Shown here in pieces: positions 12,044-24,167 of a stretch of 64,000 nt of DNA. The DNA is taken from NCBI RefSeq assembly GCF_040115645.1, contig NC_089542.1, positions 5,890,001 to 5,954,000 of the forward strand, given 5' to 3'. Origin of the DNA: Euwallacea fornicatus (lineage: Eukaryota > Arthropoda > Insecta > Coleoptera > Curculionidae). The notes beneath the pieces were generated by a model. That model made no database searches. It was given only the letters and a program-made list of their open reading frames with translations, and was not told the origin of the DNA. Numbering within the stretch: the stretch's first letter is position 1; each line of letters opens with the position of its first letter. Position numbers and translations under genes: made by a program.

Positions 12044-12704
12044 TAAGGGGATGTTGGACTGTGAATTGCACCCTATTCTCAGTTAAAACTAAGTGAGAAG
12101 AATATTCACACTTTATTAGGAGCTCGGATAAAAATACTTCTTAATGCATTGATCAGTAGTCTGTTCTCGTTTTCAGAATCTGAGAAAAAAAATAATAAGG
12201 TTAACGGAAGTAAAATGTATTAAATATGAGTATGTAAAATACGTGAAGCACTCTTAAAATTCCTCTTGTCGATTGCTGAAGAGTCTCAGTTTTTAATATG
12301 AGTCTTCCAATCAATGTAACCATTTTAAAAGGTTGTTTTAAGGTAAGTTAGTAGTTTTCGAATACAATAAAGCATACAGACATACATAACATTTCTTTTG
12401 AATATGAGAAATTTTCTCATACATCAATTGCTTACTTCCAATTACTCTTTTAAAATGATTGGCCTGATTTATTTCAAAAAGTAAATTTTAGGAATGCTTC
12501 AAACGTTTTACTTAGTCGTATTTCAAGTATTTTTGTCCTGTTCTCGGGTTAATAATATTTTCGTAGGTTCTGAAGAGGGTGACAAAGTTGTCATCGAAAC
12601 GTTAATGAGGGTTTCCATTCAGGTCCTTTGTAAAAGGTGAATGTTATTCTCAGTTAATTTTAACTGAGAATGGTGTACAATTCAGCTGCTCCAACAGTCC
12701 CTAC
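12044..12704. mobile_element. Foldback (MITE-like) element with arms of about 75 bp
   Basis: The left end TAAGGGGATGTTGGACTGTG continues into ATTCTCAGTTAAAAC and AATATTCAC. The right end, read in complement, gives GTAGGGACTGTTGGAGCAGC, then ATTCTCAGTTAAAATTAAC and AACATTCAC. The right arm contains a perfect 26-bp palindrome at 12646-12671 with 12-bp arms (ATTCTCAGTTAA) around TT. There is no coding capacity, so it would rely on a transposase made elsewhere. Confidence 0.6.
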
Positions 12705-15700
12705 TTGTGTGTGCACTGTTATTTCAAAAAATAATAAAAGAAGAAATGATTTTCGTGAATGAATGAATTCATTTCCTTTTAAAGATATAATAATTATTTC
12801 AACACCCCTGAGAGATTTTATAGGGCTCTAGGATTTTATTTTGGAATTATTGGAAAAGAACATTTAAAAGTTTGGAATATTTTCGAGTAATTTTTGATAT
12901 CAATAATTTATGACTTTCCCAAGGAAATTTCGGTGAACTGCGTTTCTGAACTATTTTGAGCAAAGTTGTCAAAGTAAAAAAAATTAAAGACCTTAGAGAG
13001 TTTTTTTTATAAGTGACTTACAAATATAATATTGTACAATCATATTTGTTTAATTTGTTGTTATTTATTTGTTAATCTGAAGATTATATTAGCATATATA
13101 TACACACTTTAAGTCGACTTTAGCATAATTTTTTTCGAGAAAAAATCGATTTATCTATTTGACAATATCATGCTTGAAACATTGAAAAACTGTAAAAAGT
13201 GCTGCAATAATTAGGGCTAGATTTAATTTAATTGTTGCATCATGTTTTCGAGGAAATATTAGCTAAAGGAAGGTAAAAATCCGACGGAAATATGTATCTC
13301 TGAAAACAAAAATGAAAGAAATTGAAAATTTGGAACAAAGTTATTCGAGATATTAAATACATCGAATTATTGTGAACACTTTTGTTTAGAATACTTGTTG
13401 TCTTTAAAAATTCGAAGTAGGCCTAAACCTTCTCGTGCCCTGAAAGATTTATCGGAAGCTTAACTTATTAAATAATATTTTGTGTTCACCTCGGAATTTC
13501 TATGTCATTCAATTCAATTTTAGATGTTACGAGTTATTTTCAAGAATTTTAAAACTAAATCAAGTCAAATTATTTCCACTACTTTCTAGTTTGTAGTTAT
13601 CTAGTGAAACTGGTGAGACCTGATCAATGTTTACCTTAATGAAAATTTGAAAACCTCAAAAGAAAAATGAGAAGGAAAGATTTCAGGAAGATTTAGTAAA
13701 AGGTTAAGATTGTGTAGTTCTGGTCTTTAAAGAATAATTATTGTAAAAAATTCTGAAAAAAAATGTCGAATGTTAGTAATTTAAAGATTATCAGAATAGA
13801 AATCCAGGACATGTTTTTGTGAAATTTTTAATTTGTCAAAAGGCCAGTTTTCCTCAAATTTATGATATGTTTAAATTATGGTTATAATAGGTATTCAAGT
13901 ACATAGCGCAAGACTTTATCGCGAAATATTTTGTAATCCAACAATCCGAGAACTCATTGTTATATCACCATAAAAAATATTAAATTAATCTCCACGAGGG
14001 TTTGTTTATGAAGATTAGAGTAAAAAATATCAATTCCAAATGCGATAACGTCTTATCCCCATTTAATGATTAATAATAATTGATAAGTGTATTCTGATAG
14101 AGTTTTGGGTAAATAACCAAAAATAAAAACACGGGTAAAATGGGTATTCTTCGAAAATACGTAAAGTTAGTTTTGACGAGACATTCACCCATTACATTCT
14201 AACATGAAATTTTGCAAAACAGGCAAGTTTTCACATGAAAATTTGTACGAAAAAATAGGTAACCGAGAAAATTTCCTTTGCCGCTAAAAGTTGAGTAATT
14301 CATTCATAAAGGTGGCACTGGGAACTTAATAGCTGACATTAAATTTTTGAGTAAGTTGTGAAGTCGTCTTCTTATTCAAAGTTTAATGGAACATATGTAT
14401 TTCTCAAGATTACAACAAAAAAAGCTTTCTCATATAATAATATCATTTTATGGCTGCTCGGATAGTCTCATCGATATCGATTTACCCCCGAACCCATTGA
14501 AATTTGTTTGCGTTACGTGTTTTATAAAAATTTCAATTATGAGTTTAGGAGTTCATTTTCGGTTCATACGAATTCTTGAAGATGATTTATCATTGCACAC
14601 AAGTACTCCATTAAAATTAGCAATTTCGATAAATCAAACATTGCATGCATAGGCAATTGAAACTAGGCAGCTACAAATGCGCTAGGAGATAAGCGGAGGC
14701 ACAAACATTATCCAGACCAATACGGCCTGAAGAACATAATCAAATCCTGTATCAATTTGGAGTATTGAAGCCCAGTTATTATAAGAGAAACACGCTTGAA
14801 TCATCAACGCAGAATTTAACTGGATTACTGATGCGGGAGACTCATTCTGAATGCTTCATATCAATTTAAGCTTTACTAAGAATGACTTGACTTTCATGCT
14901 GAGTGAGGAAATTTTCGAATCAAGGAATTTGAGTAAATTTCCCTGGGAACGTGGCTAAATCGGGAAATCCAGAAGACAGCTTGGGGTTAAGCGTTATCTA
15001 ATTTCTTCATTTGGTAATTCGGCCCCTGACACGGGCTTATTCAAATTGGTTAATTCGGGACCGTGTACCTTCCAAAACGTTATAATTGATTCTATTAAGT
15101 AATCGTATTTGCATACATACTAGCTTTCCTAAATTTGGTTTGATTTTCAGTTGCAACTTCGGTTCCTTTCTGACACCTGAGGTGTGAAGGCATATTTTGA
15201 GGTTTAAGTAGAATAAGTCTCAACGAGAGGACAGAGAGAAACTTAACATTCTTTAAACTAAAATTTTGGAACGGTTTGACTGTGGGTATTCCAAAATTTT
15301 GGGGAAAAACAAAATTTAATTCGCCCGAAATTCAAAAAGATTTCGCGTCCTTAAATTGAGGAAAAGAGGAGATCCAGGCAGGAAGTTCCTTGAACACGCC
15401 TGATATTGAAGGAAAATGGGAATTAAACGATTTTTGTAGAATGAAAAATTACGGCATAAAAAATTTTGGGGATAAGAAACTTTTGAGTTATTACTTCGAA
15501 TGTGATGATTCACGATTCAAGTATACCGGTTTTTTTCTCTTTATGTAATGGAAGATTATCGTATTATTTAATCAATATTTATAGAAGTCCAGGGTTTTAA
15601 GATATTTGTTTTTTTGTGTAAGCTCTACAGTATTTCGTAATTGTGTAAATTTTTTTGTCGTTAAATTATATTCCTCACAATGTAAAACTTTTCGAAGTCG

Positions 15701-17231
15701 CCCATTTAGCTTTGAAGCAAACGCCTTATATTGAAAACCACATAATTGACATAAAATGTGACTCGTTTCTTTATTTATTGAATCATTATGCAAGAAGAGA
15801 AGCTATATATCTATATGTTAATGATAGTCATAGAGAATAAAATTTATATTAACATATTCAGCAAGAGATTGTGCTTATACGTTATGGTGCACCGATGATT
15901 GTATGACTTTAGATTGGATGTTGCGATATTTATAGAAGCCATGTTCATTGAAAATCATGGAACAATCGCAATTAAACAATAGTATGACCCCTGCATTATA
16001 AAACAAACAAATGGATAATATGTTCGTAATAGATGCAGGTGGATTGGGAAGTTGGTTAATTAAATTTGACCTTAACTCTGGAATTGAATATTTAGAAGTT
16101 GGAGAGTTGTGCATTTTAATTATTAAAAGTAATTTTCGTGCTAATCGGGCTCTAACAGATTTTTCGAAAAAATTTAAATTGCAATTTTCAACACAATAAA
16201 ATTCATAACAGATGATTAGAAACAACTTGTACCAGGCCGTGAACCGTAAACGTAGAGCGTTCATTAAGCTACTTGCTATTTTCCACTCGCCATCTGACAA
16301 TCAATAGCTGAAAGATGAACTTATCCAAGACATACCTTCGATTTTTAATTTGTCACGTTTTAACACCTACTTGTGGTTCTCACCCTTCATAAAGTTGTTC
16401 TAAATAAGTAGCTGCTTAATTATTTATCTACGCCTTATCCTAAAAATGTGTTAATATATGTTTATTCTTGAATGAGGATTATTTATGTTCCTACATGCAT
16501 TATGCAAATAACTATTATCATTTAACTTAAATATTTGTTGTGGAATTAAGTGAACGTTGAAATGCAATTAATTAATTACTCTCTAATTTTAATGTCATCG
16601 AGCGGTCAGGGAATTTATAAATATATTGATAAATATTTAAGGGACAAAGATAGTCGGTAAACGAATAAAAAGTTTCCTTCCCAATCCTTTCGTCAGAGTG
16701 GTAAAATGACTTCATCACAACCTTGGGCGAGCTGAGATTAACGCTTTATCGCGTGTGGTAAAAATTTTTACCGCATGTGAGCGAAAGCGGCCTGTGCAGG
16801 TCGAAGCGTCTACGAATAAAATGGGAACAAAAGTACCTAAACAGTCTTATTTTAAACAAAAAAAACTTTCGGATTTTTTAAATTTCGGCTTTCATTTCTT
16901 CTGTCTTCTCAGACGTCGTAGTGCTACATACCTGTGTCGAATTTCATCACTGCCGAAAATCTTTGAGAGCAATGTCCAGCCGTGGCTATTTAACAGAGCT
17001 GACAATAGCAATTAGCGTGCGATAAATTATCATTTTCTGCTTTTGTTAGGTAAATAACTATTATTAACTTCAATTTTTTATCCTTCCGGATAGTACAAAC
17101 TGTGTGGGTTTGCAAGTTCGCAAATTTCAATGAACTTAAAAAGTGTAGAAGGATGAGAAATTCGCAGTAAAAAAAAACAAGTTAGTCCAGGTTATTGTAG
17201 TATAGGCTAGAGCTAAACGTAATTTTGAACA
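12705..17231. other. Non-coding DNA, no gene recognised
   Basis: About 4.5 kb of AT-rich sequence. Frames of 60-141 codons on both strands (for example 15875-16300 on the minus strand and 14386-14652 on the plus strand) show no domain, signal or splice context. Around 15260-15310 the motif CAAAATTTTGG and close variants recur locally. No inverted-repeat element was recognised here, unlike most of the window. Confidence 0.4.
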
Positions 17232-17730
17232 TACAGGGTGGCTCAGAAATGTCACAGGATTAAACTTTTTTTTGCTTTAAACGGAGCCCCCTCGATGTTC
17301 TTGCATTTTCGAAGTCTTCGCGTATTTTTCAAATTATTACTTTTAAAGTACCCAATCAAGGATTTTCGAAAAGTCCACGTTTCGAATATGACGTTTTTGC
17401 GTCGTAATTTCTAAACGGTTTCAGCTATGGTCTCATTAGTTGATTTAATATGAAAAAGGTCAAATCGTATATATGGCAATTTTTTGAGCCTCTCCGTATC
17501 AGTTGCCGCATAAGTGAGAGAAACTATACCAGTTTAATGCGAAGTTCAACTATAAATAATGGAAATCGATCAAACTTACCTTTGAAGATATTAAAATATG
17601 GAAAAGCGTATGTATGTAAATTAACAAAACTAGTGGAATTGAAAATTTTATTTGGAATCATATAAGTACGCTGGGAAGAAAAGGTGATAACTCTGGAGGT
17701 GGTCGTATCGAAACTGTAAACTGTTTAATT
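17232..17730 (+). repeat. Transposon terminus (TACAGGGTGGCTC), partner end not found
   Basis: TACAGGGTGGCTCAGAAATG at 17232 matches the terminus style of the ITm elements in this window. It is followed by about 200 bp of sequence typical of such elements (GACGTTTTTGCGTCG, then TTTCTAAACGG). No inverted partner is visible within the next 1 kb, so this is probably a truncated copy. Confidence 0.4.
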
Positions 17731-18736
17731 AAACGTTTCGAATATTGAAAGATCATTTTGCGACTAACGAACCTCTAAACATTTTAATCGTTCTCATTCT
17801 ACTTTTTTATTTTCAACAGACGAGTATATAGAACTCTGTTGCACTTTTTTTCAGCAATTTTTCTTGATTTGAGTAGAACAGAAAATGAAAAAGACAAAAG
17901 TGTTGACCAACATATGAAGATGTCTTGAAATTCGACAGGTCTTTAACGTTCGAATTTTTTGTCAATTTTCTGAAAGTCCGAAAAATATTTTAGGGGTTTT
18001 GAAATTATAAAAAAATTTCCGAAACTTTTAAGTAATCAAAATTCGTAACAAAATATGTATGTAATTAGTGTTTGGGTTTTTTTGTACCAGGATTTTAAGC
18101 ACGTATTCTACGCATAACATAGTGTCAGCTTGCTGTCTAAACTATATTCGAGAAATGCTTTGTTAACCAAATCAAGGTGTTGAAGTTTTATGTTTATTTT
18201 TTCGATTGATTTTTTATAGCCCTCAAAATTTTTGAGATATTTAGCTTTGATTTGAATTTCAATAATAAGTTACTCTTTAGGGTCTAAATGATTAGATAAT
18301 ACCAAATGATCGTGAAAATCTAGAGGGTGATGTTTTTTGAGGTTATGACCCGTTTTGTAGCCCAAATCTTTTTTGTGGTGCACGCATAGTATTTAAGTTT
18401 AGCAATTTAAATCGCCTGTTCAATATAGAAATTTATAGGTCTTTGAACATTTCAGTATACGTCACTTTTTTTCAGTTATTTGCAAAATGATGAAGTAATG
18501 CATGCCACTTTTCTCATCGGGTAGGTTTGCTTGATTTCTGATACACTACTACGGTGTAAACCGGAATAAGGATTCATTCATTGACGATCTAAAAGTAAAG
18601 CGGAATTTTAACAGCAAAAAAATAAAACATAATATTAGACGAGAGGGCAACAGCAACTTCAAATACAGAATAAATTAATCAGCGATAATGCATTCGTTAA
18701 CAAAATAATTGAAATCAATATCAAATAAAAATTATT

Positions 18737-18780
18737 ATATAATTATTATATATATATATATATAAAATATTATATAAGTT
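18737..18780. repeat. TA-rich microsatellite
   Basis: A run of TA dinucleotides with flanking imperfect TATTATA units sits just beyond the 3' end of the transposase relic, inside the element at 18068-19236. Confidence 0.8.
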
Positions 18781-19090
18781 GTTCGAAATGGTCGCCATTA
18801 CGTTCTACACATAAAGTAGAACTTCGCCTTATAAGTTCTTTTTAAGAATATACGAGAGTAGCGTACATATTTTCGTTTATAGACTTCCAGACAGAAAAAT
18901 CTAGAGGTGTTAGATCGGGCAATCGAGGAGGTCAAAAAATCGGTCCTTAACGACTTACCCATCTGCGTGGATAGTTGGCATTCGGTTGCTTTTTCACCGT
19001 CAGGGAAGAATGTGATGCGCATTCGTCTCATTATACATCTTGCACTCGAAATTTGTGATAGATATCTCAAAAACTTTGGGAGCTATAAAA
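18779..19090 (-). pseudogene. C-terminal relic of an IS630-Tc1-mariner transposase
   Basis: On the minus strand, across frames, one reads NYPRRWVSR, then a stop, then PPRLPDLTPLDFSVWKS, followed by MYATLVYS and, near the end, NGDHFEQ. These match the conserved tail of insect transposases of the SPDLTPLDFFLWG type. In that family the RRW-IGR-GP-WPPRSPDLTPLDFFLWG stretch carries the last catalytic acidic residue, and NGGHFEHL is near the C-terminus. Stops replace G and W codons in the GGP-WPP stretch and frames shift, so it is dead. It belongs with the relics at 24391 and 62931. Confidence 0.75.
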
Positions 19091-19236
19091 AATGTCATTA
19101 AAAAAACAATAATAAAATTCCAACATCTTGTATTTTGTTAACAGGGCATTTCTCGAATATAATTTATATAGCAAACTAATATTGTTTTTAGGCGTAGAAT
19201 ACATGGTTCACACTTTGGTACAAAAAACCCGGACAC

Positions 19237-20549
19237 TTTGTGTATCACTTCTATGCATAAACCCACATCAAGCTATTTTAAAATGTTATTCTAATCCTTC
19301 ATCATAAGCGATACGTACTTCTAACGGGTTTAATTGACACTTTATTTGACACAATAATTGTCCCCTCATAGATGATGATTAAAAAATATGCCCATTTAAT
19401 TGACATAAGCCCGTTTTCATTGTTCGTTGGCAATAATTGTTATTACGTGTACATATTTAAATAAGCTCTATTTTTTGCTGACAGTGGACCATGGAACGTT
19501 TCCTGATGCCATTTTTCTGAGGTATTTTGCCGCAGCTAGAGAAGCCGTAGAGCGAAATTAATACGAATAATAATTTGGAAGCTTGCGGTTTATTGCCGGT
19601 TTCGTGTATGCAAAACGCGAGTGAATTAGTTATGTCTTTGCACCGGTGAACATATAATTAACAACGTTATATGCCCGAAACTGTCATGAATAATTTTACA
19701 TATTTTGTTAAATATTTTTAAACAAACTCACATAATTTATTAGAAGCAACAACACCTGGCCGGTAGAGTGTAATAATTTTTGGCAAAGATTTCAATGTCA
19801 GGGCGAGGGACTGCGAAAAATTCAGGAAAAAACAAGCTGGCTCTCCTTCGCAGCAATGCAGATTACTTAGGCATTAGTACTAATTTATGCAAAGAAAAGC
19901 TGGAGGTGTCTCATTGTATTTATAATTTATTTATTTTGCTTCTGCTTGCAATAAGCAACAACCTGAATTCCCGGGCACCGGGTCGTTATTCACGATTATT
20001 GTTTATTTTTGGAGTTTTCATGTATTTATTGCTCTGACAAACGCATGAAATGTGCAAGCGTTGTTTAGCATTCCAGCACAAATACAACAACAAGATTTGT
20101 CAACTTTTGTTTGTTAAAACAATCAAAGAAGCGTATGTTGGAAATTCGTATGTCAAAAAGGAGTGCTGAGAATCAAATATCTAATTAAAGGGCGAAAACA
20201 ATGAAGTAAACTATACTCCCCTTTACCTAGATGACACTGCACTTGTAAAGATCATTTAAAAATTTTTGAAGTTTTAGAAAAATTTTTTAATCAACCACAA
20301 GTCAACACTTTTTACTGTAACCTTTTTCTTTCCACACTGGAGAATCTCCAATTTCCAGTTGAAACCAAAAAATTAATGCAGCAAAACAAAGAATCTTGCG
20401 ACTTAAAGGCATTTTTTTGGAGCTAAAGTTTGAACTTTTTTCTTGTTTTTGCGACAAGATCTTTGATCTCTTCAGACTCTCTGACTTATCGGGTAATTTG
20501 CGGGATGAAATATTGAAGTTGATAATGTAAAGAATAGAAAGAGTAAACA
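19237..20549. other. Non-coding DNA, nothing recognised
   Basis: No gene or repeat identified. Part of it (19420-19660 and 19960-20060) has balanced composition and may be unique upstream DNA of the LDLa gene. An 85-codon frame at 19780-20037 has no recognisable motif. Confidence 0.4.
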
Positions 20550-21617
20550 GACAGGGTGTCCGAAAAATTCAAAAATGGTATCATGAGATTATTTGGGCCG
20601 AAACATTAAGATTTGGTTCAAAAGTTATTTGAAAAATGTGTCTCGTTGAGGTATTATTGACGGTCAAAGTTCTTAAAAAAAAAACATATTTTCTGCTATA
20701 TCTCAAGAATGCTTGCATGGATTTTAATGGAACCCATTGTGTGTTTATTCTTTAGTACAGGAATTATTTTCATGTAATATGAATGTCTATTCATAGTGTG
20801 CAAGTGGTAAGTTTTTAGCCTTCTTCGTATAAAAATGACCAAAATTTCTCACTGGGTAGCTGATCATATTGACTTTTTCCCGATAATACATTAGCCTTGT
20901 ATCCAACTTTTCTAACTCTTGGAAATTTATCCTACGGTTAACATTTGGCGCCGAAAAGAATTATTTTCTTTTCTTATACGCAACATCGACGTGCCATCCC
21001 TCCGATAATTATCGACACTTGTTAATGTATACGCTTTAATAATTCATAAAAAAATATTTTTCCTTTAATTTTGCTTTATGAGTTCAGTCCTCGCCACAGA
21101 TCACGAGACCTAGCTGGCTATTCAACTACAAAATCGACAAGCGTCGATAATTATCGAAGGGATGGCAAGTTGGTGATGTGTATGAGAAAAGAAAATATTT
21201 TTTTTCGGTGCGAAAGGTTAACCGTACGAGAAATTTCCATGATATTGAAAAGTAGGAAGAAGGGCTAATATATCATCAGAAAAATAAATCAATACGATGC
21301 AGTTACCCAGTGAAAAGTTCTGGTCATTTTTATACGGAGATGGCTAAGAACTTACCATTTTCACATTGCGAATAGACATGAATATTACGTGAAAATAATC
21401 CGCGTACTAATAAATAAATGTGCAATCAGTCTCATTGAAATCCATTGAAGCATTCTCGATATATAGCAAAAAATATGCTTCTTTTTAAAGAACTTTGACC
21501 GTCAAATGCATATAAACGAGACCCATTTTTCAAATAACTTTTGAACCAAATCTTAATGTTTTGACCCAAATAATCTCGTGATACCATTTTTAACATGGAT
21601 TTTGGGGACACCCTGTA
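20550..21617. mobile_element. Near-complete palindrome (foldback element), arms about 470 bp
   Basis: The left end ACAGGGTGTCCGAAAAATTC at 20551 pairs with the complement of GGGGACACCCTGT ending at 21616. Matching continues inward almost without a break. Examples are AATGGTATCATGAGATTATT with its mirror near 21570-21590, CTTTGACCGTCAA near 21493 with its mirror at 20655-20670, and CCGATAATTATCGACRCTTG near 21000 with its mirror at 21135-21160. The unpaired loop is only about 120-140 bp. Nothing inside codes for a transposase. The right end carries TA; the left has GA at the same place, perhaps a mutated target duplication. Its transcript would form a long hairpin. Confidence 0.85.
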
Positions 21618-21988
21618 TGTTCCCGACGAAAAACTTAACTAGTATGAACCACGCTCTACGATAAAATTAGTAAAAATATTATTAATATGTAATCTAACAT
21701 CTCATAAAAAAAAACGTATTTAAATGTGTCATAAATATGGCGTGAATTTGTTTACATTTTATCTTTAAATTGTAACGAAACAAGGAATATAAAAATATAT
21801 CGCACCCCAATACAAAAACGAACGTTGCCACCGTAATATAAAACCCCTAGAGTTTGTACACACTCCAAAGAAACCCACTTTTTCTCTCAAACTCAACCCT
21901 TCATAGAGGGTACATTTCAGTGTTTTCTCGAAAAATGTCTCTTCTAATCGAGACATAAGCCCTAGCCGAATCATCATTACCATCATCA
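21618..21988 (+). promoter_or_regulatory. Region upstream of the signal-peptide exon: 5' UTR or splice acceptor
   Basis: This holds either the splice acceptor or the promoter of the first coding exon. Acceptor candidates are ACATTTCAG/TG near 21919 and the pyrimidine-rich CTCAACCCTTCATAG near 21905. A TATAAAAC motif at 21837 could be a TATA box if transcription starts locally. The sequence alone does not decide between a local promoter and a distant upstream exon. A 74-codon minus-strand frame covering this region is treated as a shadow. Confidence 0.35.
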
Positions 21989-22061
21989 TGAGTTGGAGTC
22001 CTACGAAGGCAGCGACCCTCCTCCCCTTCCTCCTGCTGCTGTCAGCCCTCCACGAAGCAGG
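21989..22061 (+). CDS. First coding exon: signal peptide of a secreted LDLa protein (perlecan/trol-like candidate)
   Basis: ATG at 21989 opens 24 codons reading MSWSPTKAATLLPFLLLL and then SALHEA. This is a textbook secretory signal peptide: a short positive start (K7), a leucine-rich core (residues 11-20), and a small-residue region for cleavage near SALHEA. The frame ends with G at a donor (GCAG/GTAACT), leaving phase 1. That is the phase needed by every LDLa exon between 58207 and 62082, and no other start is seen between here and those exons. Linking this exon to them across 36 kb is inference from matching phase, strand and domain logic; unseen exons could lie between. GC-rich codons stand out from the AT-rich flanks. 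Confidence 0.7.
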
Positions 22062-22650
22062 TAACTAGGTTTTAAGTTAATTTCAAGTTTTCCTTGTTTC
22101 GCACACACTCTTATACCTTAATTTAATATCGCGGTCCTGCGAGAGCAGAAGTTGCATCACATAGATAATGATGAAGTCGGATTTGCGTTGCTGGTTACTG
22201 TTGTATTGGCATGAAGTTTTATGATTATCAGGAAAGGATTGAGGTTCCTTCAGGGGTCTCTGGGGTGTTGTATCGAAATGTTGTTATTTACGTAAATTCT
22301 CTTCTGCTCTGTAATTTCCCTATATTTTTATATACATATAAGTAGCGTGATAGCCCCGCGGATTTTGCATATACATAAGACGGCAAGAGATATGGATATT
22401 GTCTTCCATGGGCGGTGCATTGTGTGTTGGCTAAAGCGGAAAACCCGACGTCCTTAAGAAAAATCGAATATGTAAAATATGAGCTATTTGATTGATTATT
22501 ATATGGGAGAATTAATTGTTTTATATTAAAACGATGCTTGGGGTCGCCTACGATACAGATTCATCTACGTGGATTTTGTTATTTCTATGTGCATGCGTCT
22601 TACTTTTAAATGGTATTACTTGAAATATAAACGCTGATCATTTTCGATTG

Positions 22651-23500
22651 TCTAGGGTGTCTCATAAACATACCAACACATTTTCAAGGAATGTAGAGCT
22701 CGTAGAAACAAATATTTAGATCGAATAAAGTTAGATCGGAAATCGCGTCGTTTCCAAGATATAGATTGTTTAATTTCTTTTTTTATGTTTTTCAAACATT
22801 CAGGACATAAAATTAGGGTTATGTTCTGACCAGATAAATATGCATGTGGCAGAATATTTCTACCTCCACCTGTGGTGTTGTGCGGCCATCCAACTTTTTT
22901 ACATGTGTAAATGGTGCAGAATTTAAATGAACCATACTTGGGAAGGAGAGTATTACTTTGCGATGACTCATCTTTCACACATATTTGTCTTCATGCCCTC
23001 TATATTTACTAAAAGAGAATTGAATTAAATTCCCCTAAGGAATTAAGAAAAATCGAACTTGGAAACGTATATAGTAGGTGTTTTGGTAGACGCACGAATG
23101 ATAAACTAATTTTATCTTGAAATCGATTAGCTGAGCAACAAAATATCAAGAAGCTCTTTTTGTCAAGACTCGATAGAATATTAAAAAATATATTCGCATT
23201 AAAAAATCAGTAGCGTACCTCTTTTTTTTCATTAAAATCATCCCATGAATTGCCGCACGGACGCATCTGGTGTAGGTGGAAATATTCTACCTACTTCAGA
23301 ACATGCACATTTATCCAACCATAACGTGTCTCTAAGTTCATGGCCTGATTCAGAACTGTTTTCCAAATATTAAAAAAATTAAATAAAAATTAATGGGAAA
23401 TAAAGCGATTTCGACCCTAACATTATTCAATCTAAATATTTGTTTTTGTGAGTTCGAAATACCCTGAAAGTTTGTTGATATATTCATAAAACACCCTGTA
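22651..23500. mobile_element. Foldback element, family A, copy 1
   Basis: The left arm (22651-22890) begins with AGGGTGTCTCATAAACATAC and includes AAACAAATATTTAGATCGAA and GGCAGAATATTTCTACCT. The right arm (23265-23500), in complement, begins TACAGGGTGTTTTATGAATA and includes AAACAAATATTTAGATTGAA and GTAGGTAGAATATTTCCACC. The arms are about 235 bp and the centre about 375 bp. No coding region was found; a 108-codon minus-strand frame across the left arm is an artefact. A second copy lies at 55441-56337 in the same intron. Confidence 0.85.
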
Positions 23501-24167
23501 AATATTTTATTAATTTATAGTGTTTGCCTTGAAAATTCAGCTGAGTTCAAGTTAATTTCCAATAATCAAAGTATCTATCTAAAAGCTTCTAGTACTGGAA
23601 GTTGTCTTTCCTGATCTCATTTCCGAAGCTTTGTGGATCAGGGGGTATTTTAGCTTGTAAAAATTGTGACAGTTCAGGTTTCTTCTGTATTAGGAAGACG
23701 CAGTGAGTAATGTACAGGTCGATTTACATCAATAAAACATTCACTTTCAGTTTTCGAAGCTTTGATAGTTGGACGTTGGATCAAATTACAAAGCGTACCC
23801 TGTCTTAATTTGGAGTTATTCCATAATATTTACCCTTATTGGGATTTATCGTGAATATATTCACACTTCTCAATAAAACAGAAATGGCTAACAATAATAT
23901 ACAGGGAGTTTCATTTTATAAAATGGAGTTTTCGGTCTCTAAGCTTTTCGTAGTTGAATCGGAAACTAGTATACTAGTTGCATAAGACTTAGAATAATTT
24001 GGGAGTGTTTATAGTTAGCTGCTTCTAGAGGCACCTGTAAAAAAATCTAATGTGAAGTAATCAAACGTTGGATGATTGGAATTTCCTATTATTTTCAAAA
24101 AGATCTTGCTTCAGACCTAACATATTTCGAAATTGCTTATAGTTAGATAGAAGCACATACATATATG
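23501..24167. other. Intronic DNA with one solo transposon end
   Basis: TACAGGGAGTTTCATTTTAT at 23900 resembles the ITm terminus and has no visible partner. The rest shows nothing recognisable. Confidence 0.4.

Larger units (their letters stand above)
18068..19236 (-). mobile_element. ITm element with TIRs of about 180 bp and a broken transposase
   Basis: The left arm (18068-18250) starts GTGTTTGGGTTTTTTTGTAC and includes TATTCTACGC, TATATTCGAGAAATG and TTTTTGAGATAT. The right arm (about 19030-19236), read in complement, starts GTGTCCGGGTTTTTTGTACC and contains TATTCTACGC, TATATTCGAGAAATG and TTTTTGAGATAT in the same order. The element is about 1.17 kb, shorter than a full-length member should be. 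Only the C-terminal part of the transposase remains, on the minus strand. Confidence 0.75.

Noticed and set aside
15875..16300. 141-codon minus-strand frame
   Set aside because: No recognisable motif and no splice or promoter context; a frame this long can occur by chance in a 64-kb window.
18737..18780. TA-rich tract as a centromeric or satellite signal
   Set aside because: Short simple microsatellite inside a transposon; no array.
22652..22978. 108-codon minus-strand frame
   Set aside because: It lies over the left arm of foldback family A copy 1; the other copy does not keep an equivalent frame.
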